DNA of 64,000 nt from Sphingomonas sp. AP4-R1 (GTDB lineage: Bacteria; Pseudomonadota; Alphaproteobacteria; Sphingomonadales; Sphingomonadaceae). The translations under genes were made by a program, and so were the position numbers. How positions within the stretch are numbered: position 1 is the stretch's first letter; each line of letters opens with the position of its first letter. This document shows positions 32,633 through 40,191 of this stretch, piece by piece. The notes under the pieces are model-generated. The model did not search any database, was not told the origin of the DNA, and was given only the letters and a program-made list of their open reading frames with translations. The stretch covers positions 4,788,001-4,852,000 of the forward strand of contig NZ_CP053346.1 of assembly GCF_013113735.1 (NCBI RefSeq). Reading direction: 5' to 3'.

Positions 32633-35560
32633 TCAGAACTTCGTCCGCAGGCCGACGGTGATGACGCGCCCGATCGGGCTGGCCTGGAACGTGTCGTAGC
32701 CGCTCGATCCGTTGAGCGTGGCCGTATTGTAGAAGGGCGGATCCTTGTCGAAGAGGTTGGTCGCGTCGACGAAGATCTGCGCCTTCGAGATGAAGCTCTG
32801 CGGCAGCGTGTAGCCGATGTGCAGATCGATCGTGTTGTAGGCCTTCACCTTGTCGCCGCCGCCGATCGGCACGCCGGCCGCGCTGCGCGTGATCGGGGTC
32901 AGCGTGGAGCTGCTGTAGTTCCGGTAGCTGCCCGTATGGTTGAGGAAGGCATCGAAGGTGATGCCTGCATATTCCCAGCCGATATTGGCGCGGCCCTGCA
33001 GCTTCACCGACGGGAAGGTCGTGTTGAAGCCGGTCGTGTTCAGCACGCTGAAGGTCGGCCCGGTGCCGATCTGCTGGGTGAACTTCAACTCGCGGGTAAA
33101 GGCCACGCCGCCGGTGAACCGGCCGAGCGGGGTGTTGCGCGTGTAGCTGATGTCCGCATCGATGCCGCTGACCTTCAGGTTCAGCACGTTGCGCTGGCGA
33201 TAATTGTAGATGAAGAACTGGTTGGCGGGCAGCGCGCTCGTCTGCGGAAGGCCCGCCGTCGCCGCCGCCAGCTGAGCAGCGCTCGGCAGGATCGTCAGCA
33301 GCGGATACAGATCGGGCGAGTTGATCGCGAGCGACGGGATCGGCGCGGTGATGCCGCCCTTGATCCGGTTGTGCCAGTAGGTGACGCTGATGCGCAGGCC
33401 CCGCGCGAAGGTGGGCGTGAAATCGCCGCCGAACGAATAGGTCTGGCCCTTCTGCGGCTGCAGATCGGCGTTGCCGCCATTGACCTGTACGCCGGTGATC
33501 GTCGCCGTGCCGATCGAGCAGAAGCCGTTCGTGCACGAAACGCCCGGAATGTTCGCCACCTGCGGGAAGGCGGAGATCGGCACGTTGACCTGGCCCAGCC
33601 CGTAATTGCCGTAGCCGGATTCGCCGGTCACGCCGGCCGCGTTGCTGCCCCGGCTGGTGAGCGCGGGCGCCACGAACGACTTGGCATAGTTGCCGCGCAG
33701 CTTCAGGCCCTCGATCGGCTCCCAGTTTGCCGCGAACTTCGGATTCTTCGTCGTGCCGAAGTCGCTGTAATGATCATAGCGGCCGGAGATGTTGGCGCTC
33801 AGCGAGCGGATCGCCGGCACCTCCATTTCGGGGCTGATCAGCGGCACCAGCACCTCGAGATAGGCGCTCTGGACCGAGCGATTATATTTGAGGTTGGTGG
33901 TGGAGGATCCGCTCGTCGCCGGCCCGATGTTGAGCGGGCGGGTGATGTCCTGCTTCAGCGTATAGCGCAGCAATTCGCCGCCCACCGCCGCCTTCACGTC
34001 ACCGGCGGGCAGGGTGAAGAGCGAACCGTCCACCTTCAGCGTGCCGTTCTGGATCGTCTGCCGCGCGAGCTGCGTGGTGGTCGAATCCGTCAGCGCGGCG
34101 CGCCCCGCCGTCGAGGTGCGGTTGGTGGCGAGCGCATTCCACACGTCGAGCGAATTGGCCGCCGTCAGCGGCAGCCGCGTCACGATCAGGCCGGTCGCCG
34201 GCACCGAAGCCGTCGTCAGGCTGCCCGCGCCGTTGGTGGTGCCGTTGAGCGCGAGATAGGCGCAGCTCGTGCAGAGCTGGCCGACATTCTGCTGCGCGCT
34301 GTTGTCGAAGCCGAACGTGCCGCCCAGCGTCACGCGCCAATTGTCGTCCACCTTATATTCGGCGGTGCCGTGGACGTAGAAATCCTCGGCGCGGCCCTCG
34401 ATATAGGCGCCCGGCCCCAGCAGATCGTCCGCGTTGAAGCGGATCGTCTCGGAGGTGGCGGTGCTGCCGGGCACGCCGACATAGAAGGGATTGGCCTGCG
34501 CGCCGGTCTGGAACACGGTGGCGGTCACGCTGCCGCGCGTCACGTTCTGCCGATTGACGCGGTTCGAATAGACGGCGTCGGCCGACAGGGTCAGCTTGTC
34601 GCCCACTTCCTGCGTCACGCGGAGCATGCCGTTGTTGCGGATCTCGCGCGGGATCAGATCCGAATTGTCGCTATAGTCGCAGAAGGCGTTGGCCTGCGCG
34701 TTCGCCACGCCCGCCCCCGTATAGGGATTGGCGTAGATCAGGCTGCTGCCGGTCGGCTGGATCGTCGCCGGCTGGCAGGCGAAGGTCGCGAAATTGCTGC
34801 CGCCCTGCGCGCGGTGATCGAAATTGGTGAAGTCGCGATCGGCGGCGGAGAGCGCGCTGCGCCGCGAATAGCTGTAGGCGAACAGCAGGGAGCCCGTCTC
34901 CCAGGTCTTCCCCGCCAGCAGGCTGCCATTGTAGGTCTTGTAGTTGCGCCCGAAGCCGAGCTGGCCGTTCGCCTCGATCCCGTCATAGCGGCGGCGCGTG
35001 ATGAAGTTGATGACGCCCGCGACGGCATCCGAACCATAGACCGAGGAGGCGCCGTCCGGCAGCACCTCGACCCGCTCGATCGCGATCGAGGGAATGATGT
35101 TCGGATCGCCCAGCGCGTGATTGATGCCGCTCAGCGGAAAGCGGTGCCCGTCGATCAGGATCAGCGTCGAGTTGGAGGCCGAACCGCCCAGGCCGTGGAT
35201 CGTCGGCGCGTTCGTGCCCGATCCGTCCGCCGAGCCGAACGCGCCCTGCCCGGCCGAACCAAGACCGACCACCGCCGGCACGCTCTTCAGCACCTGCTGC
35301 ACCGATTGGGCGGGGGTGGCGTTGATCTGCGCCTGGCCGATCGAGATCAGATTGGAGCCGACCGGCGGCGCGCCGCGGATGCTCGATCCGGTGACGATGA
35401 TTTCCTTGGCCGCATCCGCATCGATGTCGGCGGGCGTGGATGTCGCCGGCGCGGCCGCTGCCGGCGCGTCCTGCTCCGCTGCTGCCGTTGCCGCGGTGGT
35501 CCCGCAGACGCCCAGCGCAGCCACTCCAGACATAAGTATGGCGTGAAATGAACCCTTCAT
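32633..35560 (-). CDS. TonB-dependent receptor of the quinate operon
   Basis: A 975-residue outer-membrane receptor: signal peptide (1-29), Ala-rich spacer, plug (DAAKEIIVTGSSIRGAPPVGSNL, then ERVEVLPDGASSVYGSDAVAGVINFIT, about 150-200) and a long barrel ending LRTKF. The plug pattern VLPDGASSVYGSDAVAGV is that of the iron-independent receptors in which sphingomonads and Caulobacter import sugars and aromatics. As first gene of the operon it probably brings the quinate ester or a related plant compound across the outer membrane. Confidence 0.94.
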   Translation of the reverse strand: MKGSFHAILMSGVAALGVCGTTAATAAAEQDAPAAAAPATSTPADIDADAAKEIIVTGSSIRGAPPVGSNLISIGQAQINATPAQSVQQVLKSVPAVVGLGSAGQGAFGSADGSGTNAPTIHGLGGSASNSTLILIDGHRFPLSGINHALGDPNIIPSIAIERVEVLPDGASSVYGSDAVAGVINFITRRRYDGIEANGQLGFGRNYKTYNGSLLAGKTWETGSLLFAYSYSRRSALSAADRDFTNFDHRAQGGSNFATFACQPATIQPTGSSLIYANPYTGAGVANAQANAFCDYSDNSDLIPREIRNNGMLRVTQEVGDKLTLSADAVYSNRVNRQNVTRGSVTATVFQTGAQANPFYVGVPGSTATSETIRFNADDLLGPGAYIEGRAEDFYVHGTAEYKVDDNWRVTLGGTFGFDNSAQQNVGQLCTSCAYLALNGTTNGAGSLTTASVPATGLIVTRLPLTAANSLDVWNALATNRTSTAGRAALTDSTTTQLARQTIQNGTLKVDGSLFTLPAGDVKAAVGGELLRYTLKQDITRPLNIGPATSGSSTTNLKYNRSVQSAYLEVLVPLISPEMEVPAIRSLSANISGRYDHYSDFGTTKNPKFAANWEPIEGLKLRGNYAKSFVAPALTSRGSNAAGVTGESGYGNYGLGQVNVPISAFPQVANIPGVSCTNGFCSIGTATITGVQVNGGNADLQPQKGQTYSFGGDFTPTFARGLRISVTYWHNRIKGGITAPIPSLAINSPDLYPLLTILPSAAQLAAATAGLPQTSALPANQFFIYNYRQRNVLNLKVSGIDADISYTRNTPLGRFTGGVAFTRELKFTQQIGTGPTFSVLNTTGFNTTFPSVKLQGRANIGWEYAGITFDAFLNHTGSYRNYSSSTLTPITRSAAGVPIGGGDKVKAYNTIDLHIGYTLPQSFISKAQIFVDATNLFDKDPPFYNTATLNGSSGYDTFQASPIGRVITVGLRTKF

Positions 35561-35596
35561 TTTTCCTCTCCCGACTCTTTTTTCTCAGACAAGGTT

Positions 35597-35624
35597 TATG
35601 TACTATCGAGTTAGTGTCAATATG
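35597..35624 (-). promoter_or_regulatory. Promoter and probable TetR operator of the quinate operon
   Basis: On the minus strand TTGACA (35620-35615) is a consensus -35; TAAACC 16 bases on is a weak -10. On the plus strand TATGTACTATCGAGTT (35597-35612) lies in the spacer and shares 13 of 16 bases with the palindromic element in front of aroE (37255-37270). This is a likely repressor site; an added GTCAATATG block is common to both. Confidence 0.6.
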
Positions 35625-35655
35625 CGTGTGCGGATCCCCTCCGCCGGGGCCTTGG

Positions 35656-36363
35656 TTACGGTGCGATTTTTACCCAGCGCATGATCATCTCGATCACGTT
35701 GGCGCGGCGGATCGCCTCCATCTCGGGCGACGCCACGTCGCGCGAGAAGATGCGCGAGAGCGTGTGGCGATTGGAGACGTTGTAGAAGCACAGCGCCGAG
35801 ATTGACATGTGCAGCTGGAACGGATCGATGTCCGCGCGGAACAGGCCCGCCGCGATCCCGCGATCCAGCAGCTTGCGCAGCACGTCCAGCACGCTGTCCG
35901 CGCGGGAATCGATTCCCGGCACCTCGCCGATATTCTCGCCGCGATGGATATTCTCCACCATCACGAGGCGGACGAAATCGCTGTGCGTCTGGTGATAGTC
36001 GAAGGTGCCGCCCACCAATGTCGCCAGCGCGACCTCGGGATCGCCATGCTCGAAGCCGCTTGCCTTCTCCAGTACGCGGATCTCGTTGTATCGGCGGCCG
36101 AGAACCTCGCGATAGAGACCCTCCTTGCTGCCGAAATAATAATAGATCATCCGCTTGCTGGTATTCGTCTCGGCGGCGATCTCGTCGACGCGACTGCCGC
36201 TGAAGCCGTGCGACGCGAAATGCGCGGCGGCCACCTCCAATATGTCGGCGCGGGTGCGATCGGGATCGTTCGCCCGCTTCGGTGGGGACGACGACGCTTT
36301 CTTGCGGGATGCAGGCCGCGCCAGTTTGGCGGCGGCGCTGGAAAGGGTCGTCGGCCGGGCCAT
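35656..36363 (-). CDS. TetR-family regulator
   Basis: A 235-residue regulator. A basic Ser/Lys-rich N-terminus (1-35) precedes the TetR DNA-binding domain (TRADILEVAAAHFASHGFSGSRVDEIAAETNTSKRMIYYYFGSKEGLYREVL, about 37-90) and a helical ligand domain. Its ATG overlaps the aroE stop codon (TGATG), so it is coupled to aroE. It most likely represses its own aroE-tetR operon and the neighbouring receptor operon through the shared 16-bp motif, with a pathway compound as inducer (inference). Confidence 0.92.
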   Translation of the reverse strand: MARPTTLSSAAAKLARPASRKKASSSPPKRANDPDRTRADILEVAAAHFASHGFSGSRVDEIAAETNTSKRMIYYYFGSKEGLYREVLGRRYNEIRVLEKASGFEHGDPEVALATLVGGTFDYHQTHSDFVRLVMVENIHRGENIGEVPGIDSRADSVLDVLRKLLDRGIAAGLFRADIDPFQLHMSISALCFYNVSNRHTLSRIFSRDVASPEMEAIRRANVIEMIMRWVKIAP

Positions 36364-37232
36364 CAGTTCACCTTCTGCTGCAACAATGCGAGAAGATGCG
36401 TCTGCATCCGATCGGGATCGGCCGCCAGACCCGTGAAGATTTCGATCGCGCGCGCCGCCTGCAGCACGACCATGCCGCCGCCATCCACCGTGCGGCACCC
36501 CATCGCCCGGGCGGCGCGCAGCAGTTCGGTTTCGATCGGCACGTAGATGATCTCGGCCAGCCACATGTCGGGCTGGAGCGCTGCGGACGGGATGGGCATG
36601 CCGGGAAGCTTGGCCATGCCGATCGGCGTCGCCTGGACGAGCCCGTCCGCCTGCGCCAGCCTTTGCTCCGCCTCCTCGAACGGAACCGGCAGCAAGATGG
36701 TCGATCCGCCGCTCAGCCGCGCGACCAAAGCCTCGGCCCGATCGGCGTCGCGATCGATCACCAGCAATTCGCGCGCGCCCATCCGGCAGAGCGCGTAGGC
36801 GGCGGCGGCGCCGGCCCCGCCCGCACCCAGCAGCACGACCGTATCGACGGCCGCATCCGGGATCGTGCGGCGCAGATTTTCGCCGAAGCCCCACCAGTCG
36901 GTATTATGCCCCTCGCGGCGGCCGTCGGCGGTGAAGCGCACCGTGTTCACCGCGCCCATCGCCTCCGCTTCGGGGCTGAGCCGATCGAGCAGAGGCATCA
37001 CCGCCTGCTTCACGGGGAACGTCACGTTGCAGCCGGCAAAGCCGTCGGCCTGCATCCGGTCGAGAATGTCGGGAAGCGCGGCCGCGCCCTTGGGTTCGGC
37101 CTCGATGTCGAACAGGCGATAGGAATAATCGAGCCCGAGCGCCCGCCCCTCCGCCTCATGCAGCGCGGGTGACAGCGATTGCCCGATCGATCGGCCGATC
37201 AGCCCCGTTTGTATGCGTCGTTGCGACGTCAT
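36363..37232 (-). CDS. aroE: Shikimate/quinate dehydrogenase, AroE family
   Basis: A 289-residue NAD(P)-dependent enzyme oxidising shikimate (or quinate) to its 3-dehydro form, or the reverse. Substrate-site residues are all visible: SLSPALH (Ser pair), NVTFPVKQ with the catalytic Lys, and GHNTDWWGF with the catalytic Asp. The Rossmann loop is GAGGAGAAAAYAL. Because it is co-transcribed with a regulator at the edge of a quinate locus, a catabolic shikimate/quinate dehydrogenase is more likely than the housekeeping AroE. GAGAGGA upstream supports the start at 37232. Confidence 0.9.
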   Translation of the reverse strand: MTSQRRIQTGLIGRSIGQSLSPALHEAEGRALGLDYSYRLFDIEAEPKGAAALPDILDRMQADGFAGCNVTFPVKQAVMPLLDRLSPEAEAMGAVNTVRFTADGRREGHNTDWWGFGENLRRTIPDAAVDTVVLLGAGGAGAAAAYALCRMGARELLVIDRDADRAEALVARLSGGSTILLPVPFEEAEQRLAQADGLVQATPIGMAKLPGMPIPSAALQPDMWLAEIIYVPIETELLRAARAMGCRTVDGGGMVVLQAARAIEIFTGLAADPDRMQTHLLALLQQKVN

Positions 37233-37251
37233 GCGATTCCTCTCGGTCGCG

Positions 37252-37280
37252 AGATATGAACTATCTGGTTCATACGTCAA
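37252..37280 (-). promoter_or_regulatory. Promoter of aroE-tetR with palindromic operator
   Basis: TTGACG (37280-37275) and ATATCT (37257-37252) on the minus strand are spaced 17 bases. The spacer holds a perfect inverted repeat, TATGAAC-TATCTG-GTTCATA (37255-37274). A palindrome between the -35 and -10 is the classic place for a TetR-type repressor. It lies about 20 bases before the aroE start codon. Confidence 0.68.
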
Positions 37281-37579
37281 TATGTCGGAGAATAATTCCG
37301 GCGCAAGAGAGTCTGAGCCAAGGCGATTTCCGGCGGATTAGAGCGGTTTCCGGCTCGATGATATCGCCCGCAGGCCCGGAAACGCGGCAGACCGAGCCAC
37401 AGAAAAGATCGTCGTGCGCCGTGCCCGACGCGCGCGCGATCCCCGGAGCGTTATCGTTGCTGCGGCGTCGGATGCATCGACGACGCGCGCCGTCCGAGCG
37501 AAATCGCGACCGGCGCGCGTCCCGTCATGCCGCGACCGTGAGACTCCAACTCGATGTCAGGCGGCGCGCCCGCGCCCCT
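37281..37579. other. Gene-free interval between aroE and the LytTR regulator
   Basis: About 300 bases separate the aroE promoter from the 3' end of the response regulator gene. It contains no gene or repeat that I can support. Open frames here are short and GC-driven. Confidence 0.5.
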
Positions 37580-38350
37580 TCATCCGATCCCCAGCGCGGC
37601 CTCCACCGCCGCCACATAGCTCGGCCCCACCTGCACCGAGGTTCCGTCCTTCAGCAGCAGGATCGTGCTGCGCTGGGCGCGCCTCACCTCGGCCACGCGG
37701 GACGGTCGCACGAAGGCGGAGCGATGCACGCGGATCAGGGCTGTGCCCGCCAGCTTCTCCTCCAGCGCCGCCATCGTGATCCGCAGCATGTGGCTGCGAA
37801 GTTCGGTGTGGAGCAGCACATAATCGCGCGCCGCCTCCACCCAGTCGATCGTCTCGATCGGCACGCGGCGCTGGCCGTCCCGCTCGGGCACCCAGATTTC
37901 GGGATCCGCGCCCGGCGCACGGGCACCCGCGCGCAGCGCCTCCATCTCGGCTTCCAGCATCCCCGCGCGCGCCGCCGCCTCGCGCAGCTGGCGGCGGCGG
38001 CGGCCGCGATCGATCGCGAGGCGCAGCCGGTCGAAGCGCACCGGCTTCAGGATATAATCCGCCGCCTCCAGATCGAAGGCGTCGGGCGCATAATGTTCGT
38101 GCGCGGTGACGAAGACCAGTTCGGGTCGGGGATCGACAGGGATGTCGGCCGCCGTCCGCAGGCCGTTGCGCCCCGGCATCTGGATGTCGAGGATCACCAG
38201 ATCGGGGTTCAGCGCCTCGATCCGCGCCAGAGCCTCGTCGCCGTCGCGCGCCTGCCCGACCACCTCGATATCGTCGATGTCCCCGCAGAAGACGCGCAGG
38301 CGATCCAGCGCGAGCGCCTCGTCATCCACCAGAAGCACCCGCATCGGCAT
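37580..38350 (-). CDS. LytTR-type response regulator
   Basis: A 256-residue two-domain regulator. The receiver (1-120) has DDE near residues 8-10, the phospho-acceptor Asp in DLVILDIQMPG (about residue 54) and Lys in ILKPVRF. A coiled linker leads to a LytTR DNA-binding domain (about 155-255; WVEAARDYVLLHTELRSHMLRITMAALEEKL, then IRVHRSAFVRPSRV). It follows the sensor gene by four bases. The start may be the second Met (38344). Confidence 0.92.
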   Translation of the reverse strand: MPMRVLLVDDEALALDRLRVFCGDIDDIEVVGQARDGDEALARIEALNPDLVILDIQMPGRNGLRTAADIPVDPRPELVFVTAHEHYAPDAFDLEAADYILKPVRFDRLRLAIDRGRRRRQLREAAARAGMLEAEMEALRAGARAPGADPEIWVPERDGQRRVPIETIDWVEAARDYVLLHTELRSHMLRITMAALEEKLAGTALIRVHRSAFVRPSRVAEVRRAQRSTILLLKDGTSVQVGPSYVAAVEAALGIG

Positions 38351-38354
38351 CGGG

Positions 38355-39482
38355 TCAGCCGGCCGCCGGCACGTGCAGGATCGTCTCGACGCCCCGATCC
38401 CCCGATCGGACGACCACCGACGCCGCGCCGCCGAACAGAGCGCCGAGCCGGCCACGCACCGTCTCCACCGCCATCACCCCGTCCCGTGTCTGCGCGCGCG
38501 GTGCGTCGTCCGATACGCTCAACTCCAGCCCCCCTGCCTTGCGTTGAGCCGCGATCCTGATCCGTACCGGCGTGGAGGAAGGCTCCACCGCGTCACGGAT
38601 CGCCGCTTCCACCAGCGGCTGGATCAACAGCGAGGGTACGATTACGCTACCTACTTCGTCCGGAGTATCGAAGATGACATCCAGGCGATCACCGAACCGC
38701 ATTTCCTCCAGCTGCAGATAATGATCGACGAGCTGGAGCTGATCCTCGAGCGGGGCGACCGCGTCGGGATCGGTTTCGATCGAGGCGCGCAGAAAAGCGC
38801 TGAGCGTCTCGATCCCCTGTTCCGCCTCCGCATTGCGCGCGGTGACGACCATCGCCGAAATCGCGTTCAGCGTGTTGAACAGGAAGTGCGGATTGAACTT
38901 GAGCCGCAGCGCGTCCAGCTCGGCCTGCTTCGCGCTGGCGCGAAGATGGACCAGCTCGCGCTCCTGCCGGATCGCGCGACGTCGTCCGGCGGCAAGCTGG
39001 AACAGCGCGCAATTGACGGCAAAGACGGCGGCATAATTGAAGGCTGCGCCATAGCTCTGCAGAAGATCGTCCGGCAGGGCCAGCCAGCGCGCCTCCAGCG
39101 TGTGCGCGACGAAGCCGGTGAACAGCAGATCGAACGCCGACTGGACGATGGCGATGGCGAAGACGGCCAGGATCATGATGCCGACCTGCACGCGGCGGCG
39201 CAGCGAATGGATCGCGCGGAACAGGGCGAACAGCCCCATCGCGAACGCCATCGAGACGAGGATGGTGGAGCTGTCGAGCAGCACGCTCGTCATCCCCATC
39301 CCCTCATAGCGGTTGAGGATGATCGGCAGGTAGATGAGCAGGGTGAAGGACCAGAGCGCGACGGTGACGACGGCACCCTCGCGCCACATCCTGTCCTGCC
39401 GGCCATCATCGGCGCGCTTCGCCGCTTCGGCGAGGGGGCGAATGCCGGCAGGGGTAACGGGTGATTCGTACATCGCGCCCAT
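38355..39482 (-). CDS. LytS/YehU-type sensor kinase with degenerate ATP-binding motifs
   Basis: A 375-residue membrane sensor: about four membrane segments (about 36-55, 68-90, 99-120, 143-165), then the His_kinase domain with LKFNPHFLFNTLNAISAM (phosphate-accepting His199). The ATPase part is unusual. The N-box, normally PLVENAIKHG, reads PLVEAAIRDAV (289-299) with the metal-binding Asn lost. The DNGPG G1-box reads DDAPRA (325-330), and the GIGLxNxxxRL box reads GVMAVETVRGRL. It may be a pseudokinase or depend on another kinase. It is operonic with the LytTR regulator. Confidence 0.88.
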   Translation of the reverse strand: MGAMYESPVTPAGIRPLAEAAKRADDGRQDRMWREGAVVTVALWSFTLLIYLPIILNRYEGMGMTSVLLDSSTILVSMAFAMGLFALFRAIHSLRRRVQVGIMILAVFAIAIVQSAFDLLFTGFVAHTLEARWLALPDDLLQSYGAAFNYAAVFAVNCALFQLAAGRRRAIRQERELVHLRASAKQAELDALRLKFNPHFLFNTLNAISAMVVTARNAEAEQGIETLSAFLRASIETDPDAVAPLEDQLQLVDHYLQLEEMRFGDRLDVIFDTPDEVGSVIVPSLLIQPLVEAAIRDAVEPSSTPVRIRIAAQRKAGGLELSVSDDAPRAQTRDGVMAVETVRGRLGALFGGAASVVVRSGDRGVETILHVPAAG

Positions 39483-39559
39483 TCACCGCGCCGCGCCCGT
39501 CACCGCATGGCGTGCGCGACGAATTTGTCGCCCGGTGCGACCGGGATGCTCACCCGCGC

Positions 39560-40015
39560 TCACAGTCGATAGATCGTTTCGGACACGATCGTCCGGTCCG
39601 GCGCGTTCGCGGCAACGCGCATATCCCGCCGCGCCGAGGAGTCACTCTGCGCGATCCGCTCGATCCCGGCGGCCAGTTCCCACCCGTGGCGCCGTGTCGC
39701 GCGACCGCGCCGTATCCGCGCATAACCGGCCCGGACGTAAACGAGCGTGCGCGGCGTCACCACGGCGCCCACCCGGCCGCCGACTGCCAGCGCAGGCGTC
39801 ATCCCCCTGTCGCCGGCCACCGCGCTTTCCGCATCCACGCCCAGGCGCACGCCGGGCATCGGCGCGAAATCCCATCCGCCCCGACGGCTCCCTGCTCCGT
39901 CGCCCACCGACGCCACATAGGCGCCGGTGAAAGCGGGCCGTTCGCGCGCGGCCGGGATCAGCAGGCATCCTGCCAGCGCGATCGCGGCGATCGCAGTCCG
40001 CTTCGGGTTCGACAT
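39560..40015 (-). CDS. Small outer-membrane beta-barrel-like protein
   Basis: A 151-residue protein with a signal peptide (MSNPKRTAIAAIALAGCLLI, cleaved near residue 23) and alternating polar/hydrophobic strands with glycines (FTGAYVASVGDG, GVRLGVDAESAVAG, LAVGGRVGAVVTPRTLVYVRAGYARI, WELAAGIERIA). The YxRAGYAR pattern resembles opacity/Omp25-type porin-like proteins. It is shorter than the usual 180-220 residues and lacks a C-terminal Phe. The family assignment is tentative. Confidence 0.6.
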   Translation of the reverse strand: MSNPKRTAIAAIALAGCLLIPAARERPAFTGAYVASVGDGAGSRRGGWDFAPMPGVRLGVDAESAVAGDRGMTPALAVGGRVGAVVTPRTLVYVRAGYARIRRGRATRRHGWELAAGIERIAQSDSSARRDMRVAANAPDRTIVSETIYRL

Positions 40016-40191
40016 GCGCCTGATCCTCTCGCCCGGTGGCGAGCGCCCGTTCGCAGACGCGCCCTCGCGCCGCCGCCGCCACGCGATGGATCCGGGCATC
40101 GCCGCGACGAGCGCGGAAGCCGCACGTTGGTCGCGCCGATCGTCGCTCCGGTCGATCCGTCCGCCCCTGCCGGGCGGCGGACAGGTGCCGT

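Noticed and set aside
32819..35551. A 910-residue open frame antisense to the TonB receptor
   Set aside because: Low-complexity composition (Arg, Ala, Gly, His) typical of the shadow of a high-GC gene; the receptor on the minus strand is certain.
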